Part shown: positions 45,054 through 64,000 of the stretch, one piece after another
Position numbering within the stretch: position 1 is the stretch's first letter
Layout of the letters: each line of letters starts with the position of its first letter
Assembly: GCA_028283855.1 (NCBI GenBank)
Contig: JAPWJX010000003.1
Location: 744,001 to 808,000, forward strand
Reading direction: 5' to 3'
Length of the DNA stretch: 64,000 bases
Source of the DNA: Verrucomicrobium sp.
GTDB lineage: Bacteria > Verrucomicrobiota > Verrucomicrobiia > Methylacidiphilales > GAS474
The notes under the pieces: generated by a model
Told to the model about the DNA's origin: nothing
Databases searched by the model: none
Seen by the model: only the letters and a program-made list of their open reading frames with translations
Translations under genes and position numbers: made by a program

Positions 45054-45626
45054 ATGCGGCTTGGCGTCCTCGGTTCCGGCAAAGGGAGCAACTTCGTCGC
45101 CGTCCAGCGGGCGATCCTGGACGGGCGCCTGCCGGCGGAGGTCGCCGTCGTCGTTTCCGACAGGGCGGAGGCGGGCATCCTCGACCACGCCCGCGCCTTC
45201 GGCCTCCCCGCGGAGGCGCTGCCTCCCAGCCGCTTCAAGACGAAGCTGGAGCCGGAGCTGGAAGAGGCCCTCGTCGCCCTCCTGCGCCGGTACGAGGTGG
45301 AGTGGGTCGTCCTGGCCGGTTACATGCGGGTGGTGAAGGAGCCCCTCTTGCGCGCTTTCCCGAAGCGGATCGTCAATATTCACCCCTCCCTTTTGCCCGC
45401 GTTCAAGGGGCTGGAAGCCTGGAAGCAGGCCCTGGCCGCCGGCGTTCCGGAGGCGGGCTGCACCGTTCACGAGGTGAACGCGGAGATCGACGGCGGCGCG
45501 ATCCTGGGCCAGGAGCGGGTTCCCGTCCTGCCCGGCGACACGGCGGAGACTCTCCACGCCCGCATCCAGGAGGCGGAGCACCGCCTCTACCCCGCCGTGC
45601 TGGCGCAATTGGCCGCCGCGTCATGA
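45054..45626 (+). CDS. purN: Phosphoribosylglycinamide formyltransferase
   Basis: 190 residues from ATG 45054. GSGKGSNFVAV binds the ribotide phosphate; WVVLAGYMRV, NIHPSLLPAFKGLEAWKQAL (catalytic Asn and His) and VNAEIDGGAILGQ (catalytic Asp) are intact. The enzyme uses 10-formyl-THF in purine synthesis. It overlaps xseA by 4 bp (ATGA). The usual partner purM is not adjacent. Confidence 0.96.
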   Translation: MRLGVLGSGKGSNFVAVQRAILDGRLPAEVAVVVSDRAEAGILDHARAFGLPAEALPPSRFKTKLEPELEEALVALLRRYEVEWVVLAGYMRVVKEPLLRAFPKRIVNIHPSLLPAFKGLEAWKQALAAGVPEAGCTVHEVNAEIDGGAILGQERVPVLPGDTAETLHARIQEAEHRLYPAVLAQLAAAS

Positions 45627-46942
45627 GCGACGAACTCGATCTCTGGTCCAGCGCGCTCCCCACGCCGCCCCCGCCGAAGGAGATGGCGGCGCTCACCGTC
45701 GGCCAGGTCACCCGCCGCATCCGCGCCGCGTTGGAAGCGGAGCTGGGGGAGGTCTGGGTGCGGGGGGAGATTTCCAACCTCCGCAATCCCGGCTCCGGCC
45801 ACCTCTATTTCACGTTGAAGGACGAGGAGGGGATGATCGCCGCCGTCCTCTTCCGCACCGACGCGCTCCGCCTGGCCGCGCCGCTGCGGGACGGCCAGGC
45901 CGTCCGCGTCCGGGGCCGCATCACCGTTTACGAGGCGCGCGGCCAATACCAGATCCAGGTCTTCGAGGTCCGGCCCGAAGGCCGGGGCACCCTGCAGGAG
46001 CGGTTCGAGGCGCTGAAGGCGCGCCTTTTGGCGGAGGGCCTTTTCGAGGCGGAGCGGAAGAAGCCGCTGCCCGTTTTTCCGGAGTCGGTCGGCCTCGTCA
46101 CCTCCCTCCAGGGCGCGGTGATCCAGGATTTTTGCCGCATCTTGAAGCGCCGCGCGCCGGGCGTCCGCATCGTGGTGCGGGGCGTCCGCGTGCAGGGGGA
46201 GGGCGCGGCGGAGGAGATCGCCGCCGCCGTCGCCGCCTTCTCGGCGGAGGGCGCGGTCGACCTCCTCGTCGTCGCGCGCGGCGGCGGGAGCCTGGAAGAT
46301 CTGTGGGCGTTCAACGAGGAGGCGGTCGCCCGCGCGCTGGCCGCCTGCGCCCTGCCGACGATCTCCGCCGTGGGCCACGAGACGGACTTCACCATCGCCG
46401 ACTTCGTCGCCGACCTGCGCGCGCCGACGCCCAGCGCGGCGGCCGAGCTGCTGGTCCGCGAGTGGAAGGAGTGGCGGGACGAGGTGGAACTCCACCAGCG
46501 CCGCCTGGAGCGGGCCGTCCGCCAGCGTCTGGCCTGGGAGCGGGAGCGGTGGCGGCGGCTGAAGGAAAGCCCGCTCTTCCGCGAGCCGGGCCGGATCCTG
46601 GCCCGCCTCAGCCAGCGGCTTGACGACCTGCGGGAAGAGCTGGCCGCCGTGCTGCGCCGGACGGCGGCGGAGCGGCGGCAGCGCCTGGCCGTCCTGGCCG
46701 CGCGGCAAAAGGCCGCCTCGCCCAAGGCTGTCGTCGCGCGCAAGCGGCGGGAGCTGGCCCTCTGGGAGGCGCGCCTCCGCGCCCTGGGCCCGGAGGCGAC
46801 GCTGGCGCGCGGCTACGCGCTGGTGTTCGACGAAAAGGGGAAGCTCGTCCGCAAGGCCGCCGAGGTCCGGCCCCCGCAGCCGCTCACCGTCCGCCTGGCG
46901 GACGGCACGGTGGAGGTGCGGGCGGAAAAGAAGCGGGATTAG
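45623..46942 (+). CDS. xseA: Exodeoxyribonuclease VII large subunit
   Basis: 439 residues. The N-terminal OB-fold (VWVRGEISNLRNPGSGHLYFTLKD) is followed by the catalytic domain with GVVTSLQGAVIQDF-like VGLVTSLQGAVIQD, LLVVARGGGSLEDLWAFNEE and SAVGHETDFTIADFVADLRAPTPSAAAEL, then a long coiled coil and the C-terminal LARGYALV. It degrades single-stranded DNA to oligonucleotides together with XseB. No xseB-like small gene follows within the next 500 bp. Confidence 0.96.
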   Translation: MSDELDLWSSALPTPPPPKEMAALTVGQVTRRIRAALEAELGEVWVRGEISNLRNPGSGHLYFTLKDEEGMIAAVLFRTDALRLAAPLRDGQAVRVRGRITVYEARGQYQIQVFEVRPEGRGTLQERFEALKARLLAEGLFEAERKKPLPVFPESVGLVTSLQGAVIQDFCRILKRRAPGVRIVVRGVRVQGEGAAEEIAAAVAAFSAEGAVDLLVVARGGGSLEDLWAFNEEAVARALAACALPTISAVGHETDFTIADFVADLRAPTPSAAAELLVREWKEWRDEVELHQRRLERAVRQRLAWERERWRRLKESPLFREPGRILARLSQRLDDLREELAAVLRRTAAERRQRLAVLAARQKAASPKAVVARKRRELALWEARLRALGPEATLARGYALVFDEKGKLVRKAAEVRPPQPLTVRLADGTVEVRAEKKRD

Positions 46943-47450
46943 ATATCCCGTTGATAGTGAGCTGCTAAGGCCTGCTCCAGGCCGGGCGATGGCCGCGTGA
47001 GCGCCCGATGGGGCTGCCGCGCCCGGCAAGGAGCCGGGGGGAAGGCGAGGGGGCGGACGTCCGCCTCCAGGAGCAGGGGAAGGCGGCCAAGGGCGACGTT
47101 TTTCAGTCCGGAGGTCGATTTCATGGTTTTGGGGTCGGAATGGAGCCTATCGGAGACATGTGGCGCTGCCGGGGCGGCCTTGTGATTTCGGGGTGTACGG
47201 GAGGTGACGGGACGGCGGCTTTTCGACTTTGTACGTATTTTTCTAATAAATTTTCAAAAATCCGTTGACTGTACGGGGGTTTTTGCTGAAATCGATGGCT
47301 CCCCTGAATTCTTGGTACTCTGGTGCGGGCCCTTTTCAAGGGTCCAGAATGGATGGACCAAGGAGCGGGGCTTCGTCGTCTTTTTCGGTCTCGGCCGGGA
47401 AGGAAGATAAAACGAAGCGCCGCTTGCCGTTCGGGGGAAGTGCCCGCGCC
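46943..47450. other. 508-bp gap between xseA and tRNA-Thr, structured but no confident gene
   Basis: No ORF here resembles a protein. The left half can fold strongly: CCTGCTCC (46971-46978) pairs with GGAGCAGG (47070-47077) and encloses a CCCGGC/GCCGGG hairpin and the palindrome GGCGGACGTCCGCC. The right half includes an AT-rich patch (about 47231-47263), a TTGACT (47265-47270) without a good -10, and a hairpin GGGCCCTT/AAGGGTCC near 47327-47345. It probably holds the promoter of the tRNA-Thr/tuf unit; a small RNA is possible. Confidence 0.4.
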
Positions 47451-47523
<73 letters not shown>

Positions 47524-47666
47524 CGGCCCGGCAAAAAGAATTTTGCAGTAGTCAGTGTCGGCCCGCGCGAGCGGGAGAAAAAAGAAAACAGCAGAAAAAA
47601 GAGAAACGAAACCGGAAGAGCGGGTGACCGCCCTTCCAATAACCTAAAACTCAGGAGTAAGCAAAA

Positions 47667-48851
<1,185 letters not shown>

Positions 48852-48916
48852 ACCGGAGAACTCACTAAGCCTTTAGATCGGTCCAAATCATCCGAAGCCG
48901 GAGCGCGCGCCCCTTT

Positions 48917-48989
48917 AGGGCAGTAGCTCAATTGGTAGAGTAGCGGTCTCCAAAACCGTCGGTTGGGGGTTCGAGTCCCTCCTGCCCTG
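48917..48989 (+). tRNA. tRNA-Trp(CCA)
   Basis: Acceptor AGGGCAG/CTGCCCT with discriminator G, D-arm TAGCTCAATTGGTAGAGTA, anticodon loop CTCCAAA with anticodon CCA, and the T-arm GGGGGTTCGAGTCCCTC. CCA is not encoded. It lies between tuf and secE, the conserved position for tRNA-Trp. Confidence 0.97.
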
Positions 48990-49046
48990 GGGAGCGCGTT
49001 TCCGGCTTTGGTTGGCTTTCTGAAGGCTTTTCTTCTCTGACTTAAC

Positions 49047-49367
49047 ATGTTCCGCGACCTGCTTTCCCCCCTCTCCGGGCTCACGTTCTTCCAGTGGGGG
49101 CTCCTGGCCATCGGCCTGGGGCTCGCTCTCTGGATTTTGGTGCGCCACGGCGCGGGCATCGTCCGCTTCGCCGGGGAGACGAAGGCCGAGCTGCAAAAGT
49201 GCAGCTGGCCCTGGAACCCCCAGGAGCAGGGCCCGCGGAAATACAAGGAACTGATCGACGCCACCATGATCGTCGCCATTTCCGCCCTTTTCCTGGCCGC
49301 CTTCGTGACCAGCTGGGATTTCCTCCTGGTTCACGTCATCGGCCTCTTCACCCACTCTCACGCCTAA
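49047..49367 (+). CDS. secE: Preprotein translocase subunit SecE
   Basis: 106 residues. Two hydrophobic helices (about 14-33 and 72-100) flank the conserved cytoplasmic SecE helix ETKAELQKCSWPWNPQEQ. SecE clamps SecY in the Sec translocon of the inner membrane. The extra N-terminal helix is seen in some lineages; the single-helix core is the second one. nusG starts 7 bp downstream. Confidence 0.93.
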   Translation: MFRDLLSPLSGLTFFQWGLLAIGLGLALWILVRHGAGIVRFAGETKAELQKCSWPWNPQEQGPRKYKELIDATMIVAISALFLAAFVTSWDFLLVHVIGLFTHSHA

Positions 49368-49374
49368 CCCTTTC

Positions 49375-49980
49375 ATGAACGACACGGCGATCCCCTCTTC
49401 CGAATCCGGCACGGACCAGACCCCGGCCACTCAGGGCCAGTGGTACGCCCTGCACTGCCTCTCCGGCCAGGAGGGGAAGGTGAAGAAGAACATTGAGCAG
49501 CGCATCAAGACGGAGGAGATCTCCGACCTCATCTTCGAGGTTGTCATCCCCATCGAGCGCGTCTCGGAAGTCCGCCGCGGCAAGCGCGTGGAGACCGAGC
49601 GGAAGCTCTATCCCGGCTACGTTTTCCTCAACATGGCCCTGCGCGACGGCGAATCCAAGCTGATCGACCGCTCCTGGTACTTCGTCCGCGAGACCCCCGG
49701 CATCATCGGCTTTGCCGACGGTGACAATCCCCTCCCCATGCCCTCCGAGCAGATCGAGGCCATGCTGCGCCAGATGCGCGAGCGGGAGGAGAAGGTCCAG
49801 CCCCGCGTCGCCTTCAACGTGGGCGACAAGGTCAAGGTCGGCGACGGCCCCTTCCTCAATTCCGAGGGCATCATCGAGGAGATCGATCCCGAGCGCGGCA
49901 AGCTGCGCGTCTCCGTCAGCATGTTCGGCCGTTCCACCCCCGTGGAACTCGAATACTGGCAGGTCGAAAAGTCCGCTTAA
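49375..49980 (+). CDS. nusG: Transcription termination/antitermination factor NusG
   Basis: 201 residues. After a ~20-residue Ser/Thr/Pro-rich extension, the NGN domain begins WYALHCLSGQEGKVKKNIEQR and contains RKLYPGYVFLNM and VRETPGIIGF. The C-terminal KOW domain is FNVGDKVKVGDGPFLNSEGIIEEID. NusG binds RNA polymerase and couples it to Rho or the ribosome. It lies in the order secE-nusG-rplK. Confidence 0.98.
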   Translation: MNDTAIPSSESGTDQTPATQGQWYALHCLSGQEGKVKKNIEQRIKTEEISDLIFEVVIPIERVSEVRRGKRVETERKLYPGYVFLNMALRDGESKLIDRSWYFVRETPGIIGFADGDNPLPMPSEQIEAMLRQMREREEKVQPRVAFNVGDKVKVGDGPFLNSEGIIEEIDPERGKLRVSVSMFGRSTPVELEYWQVEKSA

Positions 49981-50007
49981 TCCAACACAACACACACAGA
50001 GTATCTT

Positions 50008-50439
50008 ATGGGTAAAGAAGTCACGGCGATCGTTCGCCTCCAAATCCCGGCCGGTCAGGCCAATCCCGCCCCCCCCGTCGGTCCGGCCCTCGGCCAGCAC
50101 GGCGTCAACATCATGGGCTTCTGCAAGGAGTTCAACGCCGCCACGCAGAAGGACGCCGGGAACATCCTCCCGGTCGTCATCTCCATCTACAAGGACAAGT
50201 CCTTCACCTTCATCACGAAGAGCCCGCCCGCCGCGGTCCTCCTCAAGAAGCTGGCCAACCTGGCCAGCGGCTCCAAGGAGCCGAACCGCGTCAAGGTCGG
50301 CAAGGTGACCCGCAAGCAGGTGATGGAGATCGTCAAGATCAAGCGCAAGGACCTCAACGCGAACAGCGACGAGGCGGCCTTCCGCATGATCGCCGGCACC
50401 GCCCGCAACATGGGCATCGAGATCATCGACAACGACTAG
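50008..50439 (+). CDS. rplK: 50S ribosomal protein L11
   Basis: 143 residues. The Pro-rich [54 protein letters not shown] and the C-terminal [14 protein letters not shown] match L11, which builds the GTPase-associated centre with L10/L12. It is followed by the leader-like structure before rplA. Confidence 0.98.
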   Translation: MGKEVTAIVRLQIPAGQANPAPPVGPALGQHGVNIMGFCKEFNAATQKDAGNILPVVISIYKDKSFTFITKSPPAAVLLKKLANLASGSKEPNRVKVGKVTRKQVMEIVKIKRKDLNANSDEAAFRMIAGTARNMGIEIIDND

Positions 50440-50455
50440 AATTTAAGAAAACAAC

Positions 50456-50497
50456 CCGTGGGAGGGCCCCGTCACCGGGGTCCGCTCGCACCACCAG
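50456..50497 (+). promoter_or_regulatory. Candidate L1-binding RNA leader between rplK and rplA
   Basis: The 70-bp gap folds into a hairpin of GGCCCCG with CGGGGTC (7 pairs including one G-T), set in an outer stem GTG/CAC with GGGAG on the 5' side and GCTCGCACCAC on the 3' side. Similar structures occur at this place in other bacteria and resemble the L1 site of 23S rRNA. Feedback control by L1 is inference from position and shape. Confidence 0.45.
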
Positions 50498-50509
50498 GAA
50501 AACACACAC

Positions 50510-51211
50510 ATGGCCAACAAGCGCAGCAAGCGTTATGAAGCGGCGGCGAAGCTCGTCGACGCGACGAAGACCTACTCCCTGACGGAAGCGGTCGAACTCA
50601 TCAAGTCCCTCCCGAAGGGCAAGACCGACGAGACCGTCGACCTCGCCTTCCGTCTGGGCGTCGACCCGAAACAGAGCGACCAGATGGTGCGCGGCACCGT
50701 CGCCCTGCCCCACGGCTCCGGCAAGAACGTCCGCGTCCTCGTCTTCGCCAAAGGCGCGGCGGCCGAAGCGGCCAAGGAAGCCGGCGCCGACATCGTCGGC
50801 TTCGAGGAGCTGGTCAAGAAGGTCGCCGAGGGCTTCCAGGATTTCGACGTCGCCGTCGCCACCCCGGACGCCATGGGTGAAGTCCGCAAGCTCGGCAAGG
50901 TCCTCGGGCCCCGCGGCCTGATGCCCAACCCGCGCACCGGCACCGTCACCGACGACACGGCCAAGGCCGTCCGCGAGTGCAAGGCGGGCCGCATCGAGTT
51001 CAAGCTCGATAAGTCCGGCAACGTCCACTCCATCGTGGGCAAGTCCTCCTTCACCCCGGAGCAGCTGGAAGCCAACGGCAAAGCCGTCATCGACGCCGTC
51101 GCCAAGGCCCGCCCCAGCAGCGCCAAGGGCCGCTACATCCAGCGCGCCACCCTGGCCACCACGTTCTCCCCGGGCATCACCGTGGACATCACCCCGTTCC
51201 TGCGCGGTTAA
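50510..51211 (+). CDS. rplA: 50S ribosomal protein L1
   Basis: 233 residues. KRYEAAAKLVDATKTYSLTEAVELIK, VRGTVALPHGSGKNVRVLVFAKG, GPRGLMPNPRTGTVTDD and the GRIEFKLDKSGNVHSIVGK signature are those of L1, the stalk-base protein and known translational autorepressor in other bacteria. A candidate control structure lies just upstream. Confidence 0.98.
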   Translation: MANKRSKRYEAAAKLVDATKTYSLTEAVELIKSLPKGKTDETVDLAFRLGVDPKQSDQMVRGTVALPHGSGKNVRVLVFAKGAAAEAAKEAGADIVGFEELVKKVAEGFQDFDVAVATPDAMGEVRKLGKVLGPRGLMPNPRTGTVTDDTAKAVRECKAGRIEFKLDKSGNVHSIVGKSSFTPEQLEANGKAVIDAVAKARPSSAKGRYIQRATLATTFSPGITVDITPFLRG

Positions 51212-51236
51212 TCCCCAACAAACCAGAGTCCCCACC

Positions 51237-51752
51237 ATGCGCACCGAAAAGCAATTCATCGTCGATGAGCTCAAGACGAAGGTCGACGCCACGCCTTACC
51301 TCATCGTCACCGACTACACCGGGCTGAAGGTTTCCCAGTTCAGCGACCTCCGCGGCCGCCTGCGCCAGGCCGGCGCGGAATGCCGCGTCGTCAAGAACAC
51401 CTTCCTGACCCGTGTCCTGAAGGACGCCGGCGTGACCGGCCTGGAAGGCGCCCTCAAGGGCCAGACCGCCATCGTCTTCGGCGACGGCGACGTGGCCGGC
51501 GCCGCCAAGCTGATCAAGAACTTCAGCGCCGAGTTCAAGCTGCCCGCCATCAAGGCCGGCATCCTGGACCGCAACGTGCTGGACGCCAAGCAGATCCTGG
51601 CCCTGGCCGACCTCCCCTCCCGGGAAGTCCTCCTGGCCCAGCTTCTGGCGCTCCTCCAGACTCCCGCCACGCAGCTGGCGCGCGTGCTCAACACGCCCGC
51701 CCAGCAGCTGGCGCAGGTCCTCAAGGCCCACGCCGACAAGGAGGGCAACTAA
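51237..51752 (+). CDS. rplJ: 50S ribosomal protein L10
   Basis: 171 residues. LIVTDYTGLKVSQFSDLRGRLRQAGAECRVVKNT is the RNA-binding core; the C-terminal helix (LLALLQTPATQLARVLNTPAQQLAQVLKAH) binds L7/L12 dimers. It starts 25 bp after rplA, too close for an L10-type leader upstream of it; rplL follows after an unusually long 163-bp gap. Confidence 0.98.
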   Translation: MRTEKQFIVDELKTKVDATPYLIVTDYTGLKVSQFSDLRGRLRQAGAECRVVKNTFLTRVLKDAGVTGLEGALKGQTAIVFGDGDVAGAAKLIKNFSAEFKLPAIKAGILDRNVLDAKQILALADLPSREVLLAQLLALLQTPATQLARVLNTPAQQLAQVLKAHADKEGN

Positions 51753-51833
51753 GATTTCCGGATGGAAGACGGGGAGGGCGTTCGCCTTTCCCCTTCCTCC
51801 GGCAAGGGCAAAGAAAAACGTTCTCAGTCCTAG

Positions 51834-51851
51834 CCCCGAAGCCCTTCGGGG
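51834..51851 (+). promoter_or_regulatory. Hairpin in the rplJ-rplL gap
   Basis: CCCCGAA (51834-51840) pairs perfectly with TTCGGGG (51845-51851). There is no T-run after it, so it is not a plain terminator; it could be a processing or attenuation site that sets the higher L7/L12 dose. Confidence 0.35.
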
Positions 51852-51915
51852 GTAATTGCCGCGCGGGTGCGTGGCGCTAGGCGGGACAACAAAAAGAAAA
51901 AAGGAAAATAAGATT

Positions 51916-52299
51916 ATGGCAGCAAATCTCGCTACGATCGTCGATCAGCTCAGCGGCCTCACCGTTCTGGAAGCCGCTGACCTCGTCAAGCAGCTCGAAG
52001 AGAAGTGGGGCGTCTCCGCCGCGGCCCCCGTGGCCGTCGCGGCCGCTCCCGCCGCCGGCGCCGCCGCGGCTCCCGCCGAGGCCAAGACCTCCTTCGACGT
52101 CATCCTGACCGACGCCGGCGCCAATAAGATTGGCGTCATCAAGGAAGTCCGCGCCGCCGTCGCGGGCCTGGGCCTCGCCGAGGCCAAGGCTCTCGTTGAG
52201 AGCGCTCCCAAGCCCCTCAAAGAGGGCGTGACCAAGGAAGAAGCCGACGAGATCAAGAAGAAGATCGAGGCGGCCGGCGCCAAGGTCGAAATCAAGTAA
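51916..52299 (+). CDS. rplL: 50S ribosomal protein L7/L12
   Basis: 127 residues from ATG 51916. The N-terminal dimerisation helices ([26 protein letters not shown]), Ala-rich hinge (about 35-55) and C-terminal factor-binding domain ([43 protein letters not shown]) are complete. A start codon frame upstream would add a basic stretch absent from the family. AAGGAA lies before ATG. A terminator follows. Confidence 0.98.
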   Translation: MAANLATIVDQLSGLTVLEAADLVKQLEEKWGVSAAAPVAVAAAPAAGAAAAPAEAKTSFDVILTDAGANKIGVIKEVRAAVAGLGLAEAKALVESAPKPLKEGVTKEEADEIKKKIEAAGAKVEIK

Positions 52300-52344
52300 T
52301 CCCGATTCGGGGGCAGGTTCCCCCGGGATTGACCTGAAAGAAAA

Positions 52345-52376
52345 GCTCCCCCGCCCCAGAGGCGGGGGAGCCTTTT
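52345..52376 (+). terminator. Terminator or attenuator between rplL and rpoB
   Basis: A perfect 11-bp GC-rich stem, GCTCCCCCGCC (52345-52355) and GGCGGGGGAGC (52361-52371), with loop CCAGA and then CTTTT. Placement between rplL and rpoB fits partial termination that lowers rpoBC expression relative to ribosomal proteins. Confidence 0.8.
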
Positions 52377-52398
52377 CCTCAAGGGGTGGCGGGCGGTG

Positions 52399-52427
52399 TT
52401 GACGGATTCGTTAACCTAGAATTAAAC
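52399..52427 (+). promoter_or_regulatory. Weak candidate promoter of rpoBC
   Basis: -35 TTGACG (52399-52404), 17-bp spacer, box TTAAAC (52422-52427). TAGAAT at 52417-52422 is a better -10 but lies only 12 bp from the -35. It would restart transcription after the terminator. Confidence 0.3.
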
Positions 52428-52449
52428 GACAAAGCAGTTTTTAAAAAAC

Positions 52450-56292
<3,843 letters not shown>

Positions 56293-56349
56293 CCTAAGCA
56301 AAGCAAATTACACAAGACACATTCACCTCTACACAAGAGACCTAACTAA

Positions 56350-60546
<4,197 letters not shown>

Positions 60547-60564
60547 CCGAAGGCTCGCCACAAG

Positions 60565-60597
60565 AAAGCGCGTCCCCGCAAGAGGGCGCGCTTTTTT
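60565..60597 (+). terminator. Rho-independent terminator after rpoC
   Basis: AAAGCGCG (60565-60572) pairs with CGCGCTTT (60587-60594), extended inward by T-G and two C-G pairs, and is followed by a run of six T. It lies 19 bp after the rpoC stop. Confidence 0.9.
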
Positions 60598-60609
60598 CGT
60601 GCCCAGGGT

Positions 60610-60639
60610 TTGCCCTGATCGCGATGGGTTCCCTACGCT
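60610..60639 (+). promoter_or_regulatory. Candidate promoter of the PH-domain gene
   Basis: -35 TTGCCC (60610-60615), 18-bp spacer, -10 TACGCT (60634-60639). A strong Shine-Dalgarno AAGGAGG follows and precedes ATG 60665, so this is a conventional leadered transcript, in contrast to the apparently leaderless genes. Confidence 0.4.
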
Positions 60640-60664
60640 GAGGCGAACAAGAAAAGGAGGGCGA

Positions 60665-61285
60665 ATGTTGGGCGATCCGGATTTTTCGAAAATCATCGAT
60701 GAAAAGGAGGAGGTGCTGTGGACGGGTGCTCCCACGGCGCTTCCCTTTCTCCTGCAGGGCGTTCCCTTTCTGCTCATCGGGCTTGCCTGGGGGGCTTTTG
60801 ATTACTTTGGTTTTATCCGCCATATGTCTGGAGGGACCGGGGCGATGGCGGGGGCGGCGATCCCGTTCTTTGCCCTGCACCTTTTCCCCTGTTGGGGAAG
60901 CATCGGCTATATGGCCTGGCTTTGCCTGGTGGTGGGAAACGTCCGCTATGCCTTTACGAACCGGCGACTCTTGATCCGCTCCGGCGTCTTTGGCATCGAT
61001 TTCAAGGCGCTCGATTACGACCGCATTCAGGAACTGGACGTGACCGTGAATCCTGTCGAAAAGATTCTCGGCGTGGGATCGATTCGGGCTTTTTCCGGCC
61101 AGACGAACGCAAAGGGCGTGCCGGTCTACGACCGCTTCATCGGCATCGAAGATCCGTATGGGGTCTATAAGCGCATCAAGCAGGTCACGGTCGACATCAA
61201 GACCGATTGGAATTACCCCAACGCTCTCCGTCCCCCGGCCAACCAGGGCTATTCGACCCGGTACGAGCCTCCCGCCGGTTCATAA
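60665..61285 (+). CDS. Membrane protein with bacterial PH domain (bPH2/DUF304-like)
   Basis: 206 residues from ATG 60665 with Shine-Dalgarno AAGGAGG. Two membrane helices (about 26-50 and 58-90) are followed by a cytoplasmic PH-like domain: YAFTNRRLLIRSGVFGIDFKALDYDRIQELDV, ILGVGSIRAF and a final helix with PYGVYKRIKQV. The YAFTNRR and IPYDRI-like pattern is that of bPH2/YdbS-type proteins. The C-terminal ~25 residues are Pro/Tyr-rich. The role of these proteins is not well defined; a membrane stress role is sometimes proposed. Confidence 0.85.
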   Translation: MLGDPDFSKIIDEKEEVLWTGAPTALPFLLQGVPFLLIGLAWGAFDYFGFIRHMSGGTGAMAGAAIPFFALHLFPCWGSIGYMAWLCLVVGNVRYAFTNRRLLIRSGVFGIDFKALDYDRIQELDVTVNPVEKILGVGSIRAFSGQTNAKGVPVYDRFIGIEDPYGVYKRIKQVTVDIKTDWNYPNALRPPANQGYSTRYEPPAGS

Positions 61286-61324
61286 ATTCCTCGCTCCCGT
61301 TCCCCCGTGTGCTAGCCTGGAAAG

Positions 61325-63367
<2,043 letters not shown>

Positions 63368-63371
63368 CGTC

Positions 63372-64000
63372 ATGGCGAAGGTCATCTTCCTTACCGGCGC
63401 CACGCGCGGCCTGGGCCGCGCCTTGGCGGGGGCTTTCGCCACGCTGGGCCACACCGTGGCCGGCTGCGGGCGGGACCAGGCCAAAGTCGCCGAGTTGGCG
63501 GGGGAGCTGGGCGCGCCTCATTCCGTCGCCGGCGTCGATGTGGGGGACGACACGCAGGTTTCCTCCTGGATCCGGCGGGCGCTGGCGGAACACGGCGCGC
63601 CCGACCTGGTCCTCAACAACGCCGCCCTCATGAACCAGCCCGCGCCGCTCTGGGAGGTCAGCGCGGCGGAGTTCGAGGCGCTCACGCGCGTGAATGTCAA
63701 CGGCACGGCCAACGTCATCCGCCACGCCGTCCCGGCGATGCTGAAGGCGGGGAAGGGCGTGGTGGCCAATTTCAGTTCCGGCTGGGGCCGTTCCACCTCG
63801 CCGGAGGTCGCCCCCTATTGCGCGACGAAGTGGGCGATCGAAGGGCTGACCCGCGCCTTGGCGCAGGAGCTGCAAGGTTGTTCCAAGGGCGTGGCCGCCG
63901 TGGCGGTCAATCCGGGGGTCATCGACACGGAGATGCTCCGTTCCTGCTGGGGCGGCGGAGCCGGCTCCTATCCTTCGCCGGAGGAGTGGGTGAAGCGCGC
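63372..64000 (+). CDS. SDR-family oxidoreductase, cut by the window end
   Basis: The first 209 residues of a classical short-chain dehydrogenase; no stop before the window edge. NAD(P)-binding TGATRGLGRAL, LVLNNAALMN, the catalytic Ser/Tyr/Lys in FSSGWGRSTSPEVAPYCATKWAIEG and NPGVIDTEM are present. It starts 4 bp after the thiC stop, so it should be cotranscribed with thiC under the riboswitch, although no thiamine role is known for it. The substrate is unknown. Confidence 0.9.
   Translation, partial: MAKVIFLTGATRGLGRALAGAFATLGHTVAGCGRDQAKVAELAGELGAPHSVAGVDVGDDTQVSSWIRRALAEHGAPDLVLNNAALMNQPAPLWEVSAAEFEALTRVNVNGTANVIRHAVPAMLKAGKGVVANFSSGWGRSTSPEVAPYCATKWAIEGLTRALAQELQGCSKGVAAVAVNPGVIDTEMLRSCWGGGAGSYPSPEEWVKR

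Noticed and set aside
46939-47124. 61-codon minus-strand ORF after xseA, considered as xseB or another small gene
   Set aside because: Wrong strand, no XseB-like helical sequence and no Shine-Dalgarno.

Overview
The window is GC-rich (by eye about two thirds G+C), densely coding bacterial chromosome. It starts inside deoC and ends inside a short-chain dehydrogenase gene. A Gram-negative cell is indicated by lipid A genes (an LpxC-FabZ fusion followed by lpxA), many exported proteins and a pseudopilin pair. The LpxC-FabZ fusion, the pseudopilins and the housekeeping gene order suggest a member of the PVC group, perhaps Verrucomicrobiota; that assignment is inference. No 16S rRNA gene is present to settle it. 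There is no phage, insertion sequence or CRISPR array in view.

Layout. 1-8.5 kb: deoC end, a very large CPBP intramembrane protease, two exported unknowns, the nrnA-truB-ribF cluster and two small membrane proteins. 8.5-11 kb: two oligopeptide ABC ATPases with an rRNA-methyltransferase-like gene. 11-15 kb: a Gly-rich secreted protein, lpxC-fabZ, lpxA and a tandem pair of paralogous unknowns. 15-19 kb: histidinol-phosphatase, a TM2 protein, a Tiki/ChaN-like exported protein and pgi. 19-25.6 kb: a HAD phosphatase and the complete 2-oxoglutarate dehydrogenase operon (sucA-sucB-lpd). 25.8-26.1 kb: a 276-bp inverted-repeat element. 26-34 kb: argD, a GNAT, an exported cyclophilin, an M48 protease, two TetR loci and tRNA-Leu. 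34-43 kb: glnB, a HAD protein, ilvB, rplM-rpsI and argC-argJ-argB-argF, with argF frameshifted. 43-47 kb: a VanX-like dipeptidase, two pseudopilins, purN and xseA. 47-60.5 kb: tRNA-Thr, tuf, tRNA-Trp, secE, nusG, rplKAJL and rpoBC. 60.6-64 kb: a PH-domain protein, a TPP riboswitch with thiC, and the SDR.

Working together: sucA/sucB/lpd form one TCA-cycle complex. argC/J/B/F plus the distant argD make up the acetylated ornithine/citrulline route. lpxC-fabZ and lpxA are early lipid A steps. tuf to rpoC is the conserved translation/transcription block, with RNA leaders or terminators at rplK-rplA and rplL-rpoB.

Most unusual signals: (1) a perfect 13-bp element, AATAGCCGAATTA, occurs four times, each time directly in front of a gene of unknown function and usually 7-8 bp from ATG. 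(2) Many transcription units have a sigma70-like -10 box ending 6-8 bp before ATG, which suggests leaderless mRNAs and that the 13-mer may be the -10 region of an alternative sigma factor. (3) A MITE-like structured inverted-repeat element. (4) argF is broken by one extra base. (5) An internally duplicated CPBP protease.
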